Assembly: GCA_944323135.1 (NCBI GenBank)
Contig: CALURI010000001.1
Coordinates: forward strand, 62,001-126,000
Length of the DNA stretch: 64,000 nt
Reading direction: 5' to 3'
From: Candidatus Gastranaerophilales bacterium
Lineage (GTDB): Bacteria > Cyanobacteriota > Vampirovibrionia > Gastranaerophilales > Gastranaerophilaceae
The translations under genes were made by a program, and so were the position numbers. Under the pieces are notes generated by a model. The model ran no database searches. It saw nothing but the letters and a program-made list of their open reading frames with translations, and had not been told where the DNA came from. Positions 24,554 to 33,960 of this stretch are shown here, piece after piece. The number at the start of each line of letters is the position of its first letter. Position 1 is the stretch's first letter.

Positions 24554-25496
24554 CCTCATTATCCTCTTCTTCATACTCAGAAATCATTGAGACTGCCTCA
24601 ATTTTCAAAAAATCAGGATAATCAGAACTGTTTGCAACTTCATCCAAAATCTCACGACCGATTAAATTATAAAGAGCTATTAATGCATTTTTCTTAACCT
24701 CTTCATTTTTATCTTCCACGAGACAATTCTTTATCGTCTTTACAGCTTCTGGGTTGTCACTTTCCATAATAGCTTCAATTGCATTAATCCTTATTTGCGG
24801 GGATTCATCAAGTAATGAATTTTTCAAAGCGTTAAAAACTCTTTCATCATTATCTAATCTTAATTTTCCAAGAGCTTCAATTACACGTTCTTTTAAAAAA
24901 GTAAATTTATTCCAAATACCTTTTTGAGCTTCCAAAATACTTACAAGCGGATCAACAGCCCTCAAATCACCTAACATACCAAGAGCAGAAGCTGCAGTTT
25001 CACGTAAATATACAGATTTTTCATCTTCATCTTTCACTACTTCAATCAAAGGTGCAACCGCATACCTATCACCAATTCTTCCTAATGCATCAGCACACGC
25101 AAGTCTCACCTTATAATTTTCATCTTTGTTATTTAAACAATATAAAAGAGCAGTTACAGCAGATGTATCTTTAAGGTTGGCGATTGCTTTTGCACATAAA
25201 GCTCTTACATTTATAAAAGCATCTTTTTCCTCTTCAATATTTTTCATTAATAACAAATCCAAAAGAGGACTTAATGAAGAATTATCTCTCAATCTATCTG
25301 AACATTGAATAACATGCATTAAAATATCAGGATTTTTTGAAATTGATAGAAAATAATTATATATTTTCACAAGATTATCCCGTTCATAAACTTCATCAAG
25401 GGCGAGAATATTCCGAACAACAGAATCAATATCGGACGTATCAAACAGGTTACATTTTTTAGCTATTGAATCTAAATCCAAGTAATCTTTTTCCAC
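24546..25496 (-). CDS. HEAT-repeat protein
   Basis: The 316 residues consist of repeated helix pairs with HEAT-like signatures, for example RLACADALGRIGDRYAVAPLIEVV and ETAASALGMLGDLRAVDPLVSIL. Such proteins bind partner proteins, and PBS-lyase-type HEAT proteins are common in cyanobacteria; no partner can be named. First gene of the operon with queC, DUF366 and SPOR. Confidence 0.8.
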   Translation of the reverse strand: MEKDYLDLDSIAKKCNLFDTSDIDSVVRNILALDEVYERDNLVKIYNYFLSISKNPDILMHVIQCSDRLRDNSSLSPLLDLLLMKNIEEEKDAFINVRALCAKAIANLKDTSAVTALLYCLNNKDENYKVRLACADALGRIGDRYAVAPLIEVVKDEDEKSVYLRETAASALGMLGDLRAVDPLVSILEAQKGIWNKFTFLKERVIEALGKLRLDNDERVFNALKNSLLDESPQIRINAIEAIMESDNPEAVKTIKNCLVEDKNEEVKKNALIALYNLIGREILDEVANSSDYPDFLKIEAVSMISEYEEEDNEDE

Positions 25497-25588
25497 TTAT
25501 TCACCCCGTATCTACCTGAAAATATACTATAAAACCGTTTTTTTTTCAAGTAAAAACAGAAAATTACTACAAATTTAGTAATATTTTA

Positions 25589-26439
25589 TTAATCATCTTC
25601 TTCTACATTCTTATATTGTAATTTGCCGCCAGATAAAATACTGAATAAGCTGTTTGAGCCAAAAACATTCCATTGAGATTTACCTATTTTATCAGCCCAT
25701 ACAGTTACACCAAATGCATCATAACCAAACTTATTAGGTCTTTTGGGACCATTTACATCTATATATATAGCGCCACAATCATTACGAGTTTGAGTCCAAG
25801 TTACAGGAGTACCATCAGGATTGTATATCATATTACCGTCTGAATCCAATGAAGTTCCTGTAACAACAGTATCAACACATTTGTTGCCTAGCGAAAAAAA
25901 TATAACTCCATTATCAGGTAAAATTATTGCAGGAAGAGATAAACGAGAATATTTATTTTTATAACTTGACATTAACGCTTGATAATTCAAATCTTTACAT
26001 AATTTGTCATTCGAAGTCGAAAGACATAAATGTCCGTTAGAAATATATTTTGAAAAATTTGTAGCAACATCATTAGCAGTTTCTGCTCCGGCATATAAAA
26101 CAGAATTATCTCCCGGAATTCCTGCATCTGCCTGAGCGAGTTTCAATGCTTGTAGAACTATTGAATAATCTTTTTTAGCCTTTGTAATTACTTCTTTTTC
26201 CTTATAATTCGCAATTAATGAAGGCAAAGTCATTGCAGCAACGACTCCGATAATTCCTAAAGTAATTAAAACTTCTGCAAGTGTAAAACCTTTAAATTTA
26301 ATCATTCCAACTCCATTATAATAGTGATAATACACATCACCATTATAACAATTTTTTTGTTTTTTGCAAGCTTTTAAAACATATAAGGAGCCTAGAAACG
26401 CCCCCCCCCCGACTTAACGGTTCTTAACAATCTTATCAT
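25589..26439 (-). CDS. Prepilin-like protein C, out of frame at a G10 tract
   Basis: AAGGAG lies 6 bases before ATG 26439, which reads MIRLLRTVKSGGG and stops after 15 codons. One more G in the tract (26401-26410) fuses this frame to FLGSLYVLKACKK and on to MIKFKG|FTLAEVLITLGIIG, giving 283 residues ending at 25589. A second start is plausible at ATG 26304, with GGAG just upstream, giving a normal 6-residue leader; so this gene may be partly expressed even out of frame. The C-terminal domain is pseudopilin-like with DNGVIFFSLGNKC and IYIDVNGPKRPNKFGYDAFGV, resembling small prepilins that display a disulfide-bonded globular head. Confidence 0.78.
26401..26410 (-). repeat. G10 homopolymer in prepilin C
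   Basis: C10 on the plus strand, G10 in the mRNA, at nucleotides 30-39 of the ORF starting at 26439. The offset to the prepilin frame is again 2 modulo 3, so one extra base joins the frames. The plus-strand flanks (GAGCCTAGAAACG before, GACTTAACGGTTCTTAACA after) resemble those of the tract at 59468. Confidence 0.95.
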
Positions 26440-26460
26440 ACTTTGCTCCTTTCCAATAAA

Positions 26461-26506
26461 AAAAACAGATTATTTTTATTATAACCTGTTTTTTCATTAT
26501 TTTCAA
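26461..26506 (-). promoter_or_regulatory. Terminator/promoter overlap ahead of prepilin C
   Basis: AAAACAGATTAT and ATAACCTGTTTT (26462-26493) form a terminator with a T8 tail for the gene ending at 26536. On the same strand TTGAAA (26501-26506), 17 bases, TATAAT (26478-26483) forms a promoter for prepilin C. Transcription would start near 26471. Confidence 0.65.
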
Positions 26507-26535
26507 GTTTTATATTATGAGAAATTATTTATTAT

Positions 26536-27495
26536 TTACTTGTGCTTTTTCATTTGTCTTTGATTTTTATGAGCAAGATATTTTTCACAAAGCAGATTAG
26601 CAGGTTTTGTTACAACAACAGGAACAAAGTAACGATATACAAAACCAAATACAAGCATTGATCTCAAAAGTCCCATACCTGTAATTTTTTTACCTAATTC
26701 AGTTGATATTGCAGATATTTTATTTTCTTTTACAAGCTTATCAATAAATTTGTTAAGCGGAATTTTAGGGATTGATTTAACAGGTCCGTCACTGTTTTTA
26801 GCTGCTTTGATTATGTTTCTATCAAACAAAAGATTCGCTATTTCTGACATTTTTATTTCATTTTTTGCATTTTGAGCCAATTTATTTACATCTGCTTTTG
26901 GGTCTTTCTTAAGGCCTTTATTTACATGATTTATCGCAGCTTTTATATCTTTGAAATCTTTTTCAAAATCTTTATCCTGTAATTGAAGTCCGACATATTT
27001 TGCAGTAACATCTTCCCACCAAGTTTTTAAATACTTATCCAAGGAGTATGCACCGATTGTTGATAAGAACCATGTCAAACTTTGGTTTACGGCAAGAGTA
27101 TTTTTTCTGTCTTTATCCAATTTATCGTTTGTCAAAGTTTTTTGCACATACAAACCGCTTGTAATCATAGAACCAACAGTCAAACAATGTTGGAACAAAT
27201 TATTACTGTTTTTAAGTTTATCTGCGACATAACCAAGCGGTTTGCTATCAACAATTTTTGATGTAAAATGTTTTGCTATTTTATCAGTAAATTTATTATA
27301 AAAATTTGAGAAAGGTTTAAAGAATCCTGATTTATTTTTAGCCGCCTGCTCTACAACCTGTTCTGCAGCATCTGCAATCTTTGAGGTATTTGCAGTAAAA
27401 CTTTGATGTTTTATATTTTTAACGTTTTGTTGGTTAAAGTTGTAAGAATTTCTATTGTAATTATTTAAAGGATTTGTGTTTAATATTATATTCAT
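26536..27495 (-). CDS. Lineage-specific membrane protein
   Basis: No known family recognised. The 319 residues begin with an Asn-rich disordered region ending SFTA (about residue 34), then amphipathic and hydrophobic helices (about 103-120, 135-155, 278-300) and a basic tail. The same disordered start ending in F[TE][GA] is found in the next gene upstream and in the gene at 63066. It shares its overall layout with the protein at 27495, to which it is translationally coupled (1-base overlap). Confidence 0.6.
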   Translation of the reverse strand: MNIILNTNPLNNYNRNSYNFNQQNVKNIKHQSFTANTSKIADAAEQVVEQAAKNKSGFFKPFSNFYNKFTDKIAKHFTSKIVDSKPLGYVADKLKNSNNLFQHCLTVGSMITSGLYVQKTLTNDKLDKDRKNTLAVNQSLTWFLSTIGAYSLDKYLKTWWEDVTAKYVGLQLQDKDFEKDFKDIKAAINHVNKGLKKDPKADVNKLAQNAKNEIKMSEIANLLFDRNIIKAAKNSDGPVKSIPKIPLNKFIDKLVKENKISAISTELGKKITGMGLLRSMLVFGFVYRYFVPVVVTKPANLLCEKYLAHKNQRQMKKHK

Positions 27496-28304
27496 TATTG
27501 AACACCTCCTTTAAATTGAAATTCCTGAAATACAGGTTTATCAATCTTATTCATTTGAAATTCCATGTTATTATCCTTTTGCGGGGTTGATGCTTTTTTC
27601 TTTTCTACGCCAAATACATACTTCAAAATCGGAGGAATCAAAGCAATTGTTAAAATAGATCTTGGAACAGCTATAATCCAATCAGGAATATTTTTAGCAA
27701 GAATATCCAAACTGTTCTTATGCTTGTTCATTGCTTTAAATAATTCTCTGGATTTTCTGTTAACAATTTCACCGGCAGAATTTCTTAAATCTGCTCTTTT
27801 TTCAAGAGCTGTAGAAATCCTTTTCATTTTTGTTAATTTTTTACTTCCGAATTTTTCAGGGTCTTTAAACAATTTTTGAATTGCTGTATCAAGAGGACTT
27901 GTAATAATCGTTGATGCAACAAATCCTAAAATTGCAGAAGCTAAAGAGTGACCCGAGGCATAAATTTTATCTTCTTTATCTTTTTTACCGGGTAATGCCA
28001 TAATCGTTGCAGGTCTCATTACACCGGCTAAAATTAATGCGACAAGAGTACTTGTTGAAATATTATGATGTTCGGTTTGCAACAAGAACTTATTAAACCA
28101 ATTTTTGGTTAATATACCGCCTTTATTTAAAACATTTGCGGCAGTCTCACTCTTACCCGTAAAACTGCCGCAATAGTTTGCATTATATCCTGTGTTATCA
28201 TACATGCTCTCGTTATTTTTCTCTCTAAAGTTTCGAGAATGTGAATAGAGCTTAGAGTTACCCTGCTTTAGGGTCATATCATACTGTACTGAATTTATCT
28301 TCAT
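27495..28304 (-). CDS. Lineage-specific membrane protein with SFTG start motif
   Basis: No known family recognised. The 269 residues have a polar N-terminus ending in CGSFTGK (about residue 46-52), hydrophobic helices (STLVALILAGVMRPATIMA and AILGFVASTIITSPLDTAI) and a third near residue 215 (IIAVPRSILTIALIPPIL). Together with the gene downstream it forms a two-gene unit. The short F-x-G motif after a disordered start may be a targeting or sorting signal; that is inference. Confidence 0.6.
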   Translation of the reverse strand: MKINSVQYDMTLKQGNSKLYSHSRNFREKNNESMYDNTGYNANYCGSFTGKSETAANVLNKGGILTKNWFNKFLLQTEHHNISTSTLVALILAGVMRPATIMALPGKKDKEDKIYASGHSLASAILGFVASTIITSPLDTAIQKLFKDPEKFGSKKLTKMKRISTALEKRADLRNSAGEIVNRKSRELFKAMNKHKNSLDILAKNIPDWIIAVPRSILTIALIPPILKYVFGVEKKKASTPQKDNNMEFQMNKIDKPVFQEFQFKGGVQ

Positions 28305-28418
28305 TTTTTCACCAAATAAAATTAAATGTCTTCTACATTCATTTTAAAACAAAGGAAAAAATTTTTTGCTATATATTTTAAGAAACTTTACATATTTTTT
28401 TTTAAAAATAAGGATAAT

Positions 28419-28460
28419 AAATAACAGGTATAAAATTTCAAATTTTAATACCTGTTATTT
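28419..28460. terminator. Terminator after nadC
   Basis: Long AT-rich stem with a central ACAGGTAT/ATACCTGT core, arms 28419-28438 and 28441-28460. On the minus strand it follows the nadC stop by about 20 bases. The remainder of the gap to 28305 (poly-T rich) shows nothing else clear. Confidence 0.7.
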
Positions 28461-28481
28461 ACAATAATATTTTGAAACATT

Positions 28482-29312
28482 TTAGATATCTAAAGCCAAA
28501 TCCAAAGTAGGAGCTTTCGCAACAATTGCACTTGAAGATATGATATCAACTCCTGTTGATGCGATATTATTAACTGTTTGAAGATTAACATTACCGCTTG
28601 CTTCAACAACTGCACGATGATTTATCAATTCTACCGCCTTTTTCATCACATCAACAGGCATATTGTCAAGCATAATAATATCAACATTAAGTTCAACTGC
28701 TTCTTTTACCTGATCTAACGTATCACATTCCACTTCAATTTTATGAGCATGTGAAAGATTTTCTCGGAGCTTTTTAACTGCATTTGTAATAGAACCGGCA
28801 AGCCTTATATGATTATCTTTAATCATTGCGCAATCAGAAAGATTAAATCTATGTAAAGCTCCGCCACCTGTTTTTACCGAATATTTTTCAAAAGCTCTGA
28901 AATTCGGAGTAGTTTTACGAGTGTCAACAATCTTTGCTGGATATGGTTTTATAGCATTTTGATACTTATATGTTTCAGTTGCAATGCCTGACATCCGCTG
29001 AATATAATTCAATGCAACACGCTCTCCCATAAGAAGTTCTTTAGCAGGCCCTGAAATATCAGCAATCTTATCACTTTTTTTGATTATATCACCGTCTTTA
29101 AAATGAAAATTAATTTCAATTTTATCCGATAACAATTCATAAACTGTTTTAAAAACATCACAGCCGCACAAAATGCCATCACTACGAGTATTCAAAGCAC
29201 CGTTCAAAAAATCTGAATCCTCTGCCAGATTTTCAGTTGTAATATCTCCATAACCGATATCTTCCAACAAAGCATTTTTAACATGCTCTTTTACATATAG
29301 CTTATTTAACAT
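28482..29312 (-). CDS. nadC: Nicotinate-nucleotide pyrophosphorylase (carboxylating)
   Basis: Quinolinate phosphoribosyltransferase: turns quinolinate and PRPP into nicotinate mononucleotide in de novo NAD synthesis. The 276 residues contain LEDIGYGDIT, RKTTPNFRAFEK, GGGALHRFNLSD and MIKDNH, all diagnostic. It overlaps nadB by 11 bases. nadA, which makes quinolinate from the NadB product, is not in the window. Confidence 0.97.
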   Translation of the reverse strand: MLNKLYVKEHVKNALLEDIGYGDITTENLAEDSDFLNGALNTRSDGILCGCDVFKTVYELLSDKIEINFHFKDGDIIKKSDKIADISGPAKELLMGERVALNYIQRMSGIATETYKYQNAIKPYPAKIVDTRKTTPNFRAFEKYSVKTGGGALHRFNLSDCAMIKDNHIRLAGSITNAVKKLRENLSHAHKIEVECDTLDQVKEAVELNVDIIMLDNMPVDVMKKAVELINHRAVVEASGNVNLQTVNNIASTGVDIISSSAIVAKAPTLDLALDI

Positions 29313-30918
29313 AATCAGGAACCTTATACCCCTTGGTTATAATACTATGAACACAATCTTCATTAGACTGCGGATAATCCGTACGATAATGAGCACCCCT
29401 TGATTCTTTTCGCATCAATGCTGAATTTATAATCAATTCAGATGTAATCAACATATTTCTGAATTCATATTCTTCTCTGCTTGTGCATTTATAAGAACGA
29501 GGAAATTCTGTTTTCAAATGTTCCAAATCATCAACAGCCGAAAGTAAAGAATGTTCATCTCTAAAAATACCGACCTTATTCCACATGATTTCTTGTAATT
29601 TCTTCTTCATCATAGGAATATCCAATTCATCAAGGATTATTTCTTCATCTGTATATTTATCAATTACAGACTTTATGTTTTCATCAATCTGTTTCGGGGT
29701 TTTTAACTCAATTGATTTTAAATATTCCGCAACAGAATAAGCACAAACAACACATTCTAATAATGAATTACTTGCAAGCCTGTTACCGCCATGCAATCCT
29801 GTTGATGCGACTTCTCCTATTGCATACAAACCGCTGACAGATGTTTCTCCTTTAAGGTTAGTCTTAACTCCGCCCATATAATAATGAGCAGCCGGAGCAA
29901 CAGGAATAAAATCATGAGCAATGTCAATACCGTTTTCCAAACATTTTTGAGAAATATTAGGAAAACGTTTTGCAAGCTTTTTAGAATCAATACACGCAGC
30001 ATTCAAATAAACATTATCCGTGTTATTTTTTTTCATTTCATTAAAAATTGCACGTGTAACAATATCACGAGGGGCAAGCTCTTTGCGTTCATCATATTTA
30101 GCCATAAATTCAACGCCGTCGCTATCACAAAGTTTTGCACCTTCGCCTCTTACAGCCTCAGAAATTAAAAATCTGTTTTCTCCGCAATCTATTGCCAATG
30201 CTGTCGGATGGAATTGTACAAACTCCATATCCTGCATTACAGCTCCGGCATTATAAGCAATAGCTAACCCATCACCGGTTGCACCGACAGGATTTGTTGT
30301 ATATTTATATAATTGTCCAATACCACCGGTCGCAAGAATTACGGCAGAAGAATAAATAGTTTCATATTCCTGAGTTTCATCATTATAAACCAAGACACCT
30401 TTACATTCATTGCCGCTTACAAGAAGTTCTACTGCATCTGTTTGTTCATAAACTTCAATATTTTCATTTTCTTGAACTTTACGGCACAAAGCTTTTTCAA
30501 TCATTTTACCGGTTGCATCACCGCCGGAATGTAAAATCCTTCTTACACTATGAGCTGCTTCTTTAGTAAAACATAAATTATTGTTTTCATCACGGTCAAA
30601 TTCAACACCAAATTTTAATAAATCTTTGATTACTTCATCTGAGTGCTCTGATATATATTTTACAGTATTAAATTCACTTAATCCTGCACCTGCTTTTATA
30701 GTATCTGAAATATGAGAAGCAGTAGAATCAGCTTTATTTTCTTTCATAACTCCAACCATACCGCCTTGAGCATATCTGGAATTACTTTCCCCTAATTTTG
30801 ACTTGGTTATCAAAAGTAAACCGTCAGGCAAATCAACCTGCTGTTCTATTTTTAAAGCAGCATATAATCCTGCAATTCCGCTCCCTATTATTATTGTAGA
30901 ATATTTTGAATATTTCAT
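29302..30918 (-). CDS. nadB: L-aspartate oxidase
   Basis: FAD enzyme that oxidises L-aspartate to iminoaspartate, the first step of NAD synthesis; in anaerobes fumarate can be the electron acceptor. The 538 residues show the FAD dinucleotide fold (IIGSGIAGLYAALK), SRYAQGG, HSVRRILHSGGDATG, EFVQFHPTAL and HGGNRLASNSLLEC. It is upstream of nadC in a two-gene operon. Confidence 0.97.
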   Translation of the reverse strand: MKYSKYSTIIIGSGIAGLYAALKIEQQVDLPDGLLLITKSKLGESNSRYAQGGMVGVMKENKADSTASHISDTIKAGAGLSEFNTVKYISEHSDEVIKDLLKFGVEFDRDENNNLCFTKEAAHSVRRILHSGGDATGKMIEKALCRKVQENENIEVYEQTDAVELLVSGNECKGVLVYNDETQEYETIYSSAVILATGGIGQLYKYTTNPVGATGDGLAIAYNAGAVMQDMEFVQFHPTALAIDCGENRFLISEAVRGEGAKLCDSDGVEFMAKYDERKELAPRDIVTRAIFNEMKKNNTDNVYLNAACIDSKKLAKRFPNISQKCLENGIDIAHDFIPVAPAAHYYMGGVKTNLKGETSVSGLYAIGEVASTGLHGGNRLASNSLLECVVCAYSVAEYLKSIELKTPKQIDENIKSVIDKYTDEEIILDELDIPMMKKKLQEIMWNKVGIFRDEHSLLSAVDDLEHLKTEFPRSYKCTSREEYEFRNMLITSELIINSALMRKESRGAHYRTDYPQSNEDCVHSIITKGYKVPDYVK

Positions 30919-31008
30919 ATTAATACACCTTATGTATATTTACCAATTATATAATAATTCAAAAGAATTTATTTTGCTATAACAAATATTAAGATTTAAT
31001 TAAATTTA

Positions 31009-31040
31009 CAAAAAAGCCACCTTTTAGTTGGCTTTTTTGA
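31009..31040 (-). terminator. Terminator after the gene at 31048
   Basis: AAAAAAGCCA pairs with TGGCTTTTTT around a 9-base loop, directly downstream of the small membrane protein gene on the minus strand. It can also act for plus-strand transcription. Confidence 0.8.
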
Positions 31041-31047
31041 TTTAGCG

Positions 31048-31362
31048 TTATTTATTATCCGCTTTTTTTATTTCTTTTTTAACAGGTGGTTTAATATCAT
31101 TTTTCTTTGCTTCTATTTTATGTTTTTTATGAGGGTGATCCGGCTTAAATTCTCTGTGCCCATCATAATAAGGAGCATCATACCTTAAATGCATAGCGGG
31201 AGGGCAAGGTCTTTCCGGAGGTCTGATAGCTGCAGTAAACAAACATAGTGCAACAAGACACCCTATAAATGATGCTGCAATAGTCAATAAAAATTTCGCG
31301 AAATCAGGACTAATTGACCACTTTGAATTGTTTTCCGTTTCTTGTTTAATTTCTTCTGTCAT
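31048..31362 (-). CDS. Small single-span membrane protein, basic tail
   Basis: Not recognised. The 104 residues have one transmembrane helix (about 24-45, LLTIAASFIGCLVALCLFTAA), followed by a Pro/His/Tyr segment (RPPERPCPPAMHLRYDAPYYD) and a Lys-rich end. Ribosome site GGAGAG precedes the ATG. Its tail could bind nucleic acid, peptidoglycan or another protein; nothing more can be said. Confidence 0.6.
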   Translation of the reverse strand: MTEEIKQETENNSKWSISPDFAKFLLTIAASFIGCLVALCLFTAAIRPPERPCPPAMHLRYDAPYYDGHREFKPDHPHKKHKIEAKKNDIKPPVKKEIKKADNK

Positions 31363-31569
31363 AATCTCTCCTTTTTGTTTTTAATCTGTAAAATATTTCT
31401 ACTATTTATTAAACGATATATATAAAAATTTTGTTCATTTTTATTATAAATATTTTAATCAATATTTTTAATATAAGTCAATAAAATATAATATTAGCAT
31501 AATTTATCCATAAAAAAGGGATTAATTACTGCTACAAAAATTTTATAAGTAATATAGGGAGAAAACATT

Positions 31570-32229
31570 ATGACTATAAATATATTACTTGTAGAAGATC
31601 AAAAACTTATACGTGTAGGATTAAAATCACTTTTTGAAGGGCAAAATGAAATAATTGTTTCTGCGGAAGCTCAAAGCGGTAAAGAAGCTGTTGAAAAATT
31701 CCGAAATATACACCCTAATGTTGTTGTAATGGATATAGGTTTACCAGATATTTCAGGGATAGAAGCTACAAAAAGGATTTTAGAGATTGACAACAAAGCA
31801 AAAATTATAATTTTAACATCACACCTGAGTGAACAAGAAATAATAGATGCACTTCATGCCGGAGCTTGCGCCTATGTAATGAAAGATATCAGCACAGATG
31901 CATTACAAATGATTATAAAAACCGTAAAAGACGGGGCAATGTGGCTTGATCCTCAAGTTGTTCCAATATTACGCGAAAAGAATTGCGGAGTAATTCCACC
32001 GCGTCAAATGTCAAGAGCAATGTTCAAAGAACAACACGCAAACCTAACCCAAAGAGAATATGAAGTATTAAAACTTGTAGTTGACGGTCTGTCAAATCAC
32101 GAAATAGCAGAAGAACTGACTATTTCAGAACACACAGCAAAAGCGCACGTATGTAACATTATCCAAAAGCTCGTAGTTGATGATAGGACACAAGCTGCTG
32201 TTAAAGCGCTAAAAGAAGGATTAGTTTAA
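31570..32229 (+). CDS. NarL/FixJ-type response regulator
   Basis: DNA-binding response regulator of 219 residues. The receiver domain (1-120) has the acidic pair in LVEDQ, the phospho-acceptor Asp in VVMDIGLPD, T in ILTSH and K in YVMKD. The LuxR-type helix-turn-helix is at about 155-215 (LTQREYEVLKLVVDGLSNHEIAEELTISEHTAKAHV). No histidine kinase is adjacent, so it is an orphan in this window. An AGGGAGA ribosome site precedes ATG. Confidence 0.93.
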   Translation: MTINILLVEDQKLIRVGLKSLFEGQNEIIVSAEAQSGKEAVEKFRNIHPNVVVMDIGLPDISGIEATKRILEIDNKAKIIILTSHLSEQEIIDALHAGACAYVMKDISTDALQMIIKTVKDGAMWLDPQVVPILREKNCGVIPPRQMSRAMFKEQHANLTQREYEVLKLVVDGLSNHEIAEELTISEHTAKAHVCNIIQKLVVDDRTQAAVKALKEGLV

Positions 32230-32245
32230 TATATAATAAACAGAT

Positions 32246-32304
32246 GTCCCCTTGTAAAACCTTAAATATTCTGTTATATAATATTTGAGGTATTATACGG
32301 GGAC
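32246..32304 (+). promoter_or_regulatory. Long-range hairpin before sulP
   Basis: GTCCCC (32246-32251) can pair with GGGGAC (32299-32304), extended by GTA/TAC, enclosing about 45 bases that include a TATAAT-like sequence. The 3' arm lies 8-13 bases before the sulP ATG, where the ribosome would bind. It could only act on transcripts that read through from the response-regulator gene. Confidence 0.3.
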
Positions 32305-32311
32305 TTGTATT

Positions 32312-33892
32312 ATGAAAACAGGGATATTCACAAACTTTAAAGGGGATTTACAAGGAGGGATTACCGCAGGCGTAATAGCTTTACCGCTTGCAATAGCATT
32401 TGGAGTCTCCAGCGGTCTGGGAGCAACTGCCGGAATATACGGTTCAATTATAGTAGGTATGCTTGCATCTTTATTTGGCGGTACTCCTACGCAAATAACA
32501 GGTCCAACAGGTCCTTTAACCGTAGTTGTTGCATCTGTTATCGCAATACACTCAAATAATCCAAATTTAATCTTTGCAGCAATCTTCCTATCAGGACTTT
32601 TTCAAATTATACTGGGAATTTTTAAAGTCGGCAAACTCATCAATTTCATCCCCTATCCGGTAATCTCAGGTTTTATGAGCGGAATTGGCGCGATTATAAT
32701 ACTGTTGCAAATAAATCCCTTATTTGGAATAGAATTCAGCGGAACCCCTGTTGAAGGATTAATAAATGCTCTTAAATCCATTGGGAATATAGATTTTCAA
32801 AGCATAATATTAGGTTTTATAACCCTTGCAATAGTATTTTGGATACCTAAAAAAATCGCTAAATTTATTCCTCCGCCTTTAATTGCATTAATTTTAGGAA
32901 CAATAACAGCAATTATATTTAATTTTGATGTTAAAACAATAGGCGAAATTCCAAGAAATTTCCCAAATTTCATATTTCCGACATTCAAATTATCAGAAAT
33001 TGAAATAATTATACCGGTAGCATTAACACTTGCTGTTGTCGGGTCGATAGATACACTTTTAACATCACTTGTAGCGGATTCTTTAACAAAAACCAAACAT
33101 AAATCCGATAAAGAATTAATCGGACAAGGAATAGGAAATATTGCAGCATCAGTATTCGGAGGTTTAGTGTCTTGCGGTGCTATGATGCGAACTGCTGTTA
33201 ATATCAAAAGCGGCGGCAGAACAAAACTTTCAGGTATAATTCATGCAATCTTTCTTATTATGGTAATAATTTTTCTTGCACCTGCAGCATCAAAAATCCC
33301 GCTTGCAGTCTTAGCAGGGATTTTAATTAAAGTAGGAATAGGAATTATTGATTATAAATTTATAAAACTTTTAAAAGTTGCACCAAAAAACGACTTGCTT
33401 GTAATGCTTCTTGTATTTTTAATAACTATTTTTGACGATTTAATTCTTGCAGTTGGGGTTGGTGTAATATTATCATCAATTCTTTTTGCTGCTAATATTG
33501 CGAAACAAACCGATATAAAACTTGTCGGACTATCTGATTTAAAAAATGAAAATTATATTGATGAAGATTTAAAAAATCATACAATGATAATGCATATTGA
33601 CGGAACATTATTTTTCGGTTCAGCATCTCTTATCGCAGCAAGAATTGATGATGTTTTAGATAACAAAACGGTTATTGTCGATTGTTCAAATATTAAAAGT
33701 ATGGATATATCTGCCGTATTCGCTTTGGAAGATTTGGTTTTAACTTTAAAAAGTAAAAATGTAAGAGTTATAATTATATTTAACAACAGAGAAGTTGCGG
33801 CATCCTCTCTTAAATTAGGGTTACGCAAGCTTATCGGCCACAAAGACATAACTTTTTCAACAGAAGAAGCTCTTAATAATGTACAAAATTAA
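32312..33892 (+). CDS. SulP-family anion transporter with STAS domain
   Basis: Inner-membrane anion permease, of the family that includes the cyanobacterial bicarbonate transporter BicA and sulfate carriers. From ATG 32312 it has 526 residues: about 12-14 hydrophobic helices (GDLQGGITAGVIALPLAIAFG, then GPTGPLTVVVASVIA) and a C-terminal STAS domain (about 435-525) with IIVDCSNIKSMDISAVFALEDL. A longer frame from 32285 has no ribosome site. The anion carried cannot be told. Confidence 0.9.
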   Translation: MKTGIFTNFKGDLQGGITAGVIALPLAIAFGVSSGLGATAGIYGSIIVGMLASLFGGTPTQITGPTGPLTVVVASVIAIHSNNPNLIFAAIFLSGLFQIILGIFKVGKLINFIPYPVISGFMSGIGAIIILLQINPLFGIEFSGTPVEGLINALKSIGNIDFQSIILGFITLAIVFWIPKKIAKFIPPPLIALILGTITAIIFNFDVKTIGEIPRNFPNFIFPTFKLSEIEIIIPVALTLAVVGSIDTLLTSLVADSLTKTKHKSDKELIGQGIGNIAASVFGGLVSCGAMMRTAVNIKSGGRTKLSGIIHAIFLIMVIIFLAPAASKIPLAVLAGILIKVGIGIIDYKFIKLLKVAPKNDLLVMLLVFLITIFDDLILAVGVGVILSSILFAANIAKQTDIKLVGLSDLKNENYIDEDLKNHTMIMHIDGTLFFGSASLIAARIDDVLDNKTVIVDCSNIKSMDISAVFALEDLVLTLKSKNVRVIIIFNNREVAASSLKLGLRKLIGHKDITFSTEEALNNVQN

Positions 33893-33960
33893 AAAATAAT
33901 GCTATTATAATTATACAATATTATTAAATTAAAAATTATAATAAAACAGGAGGAGAGTAT

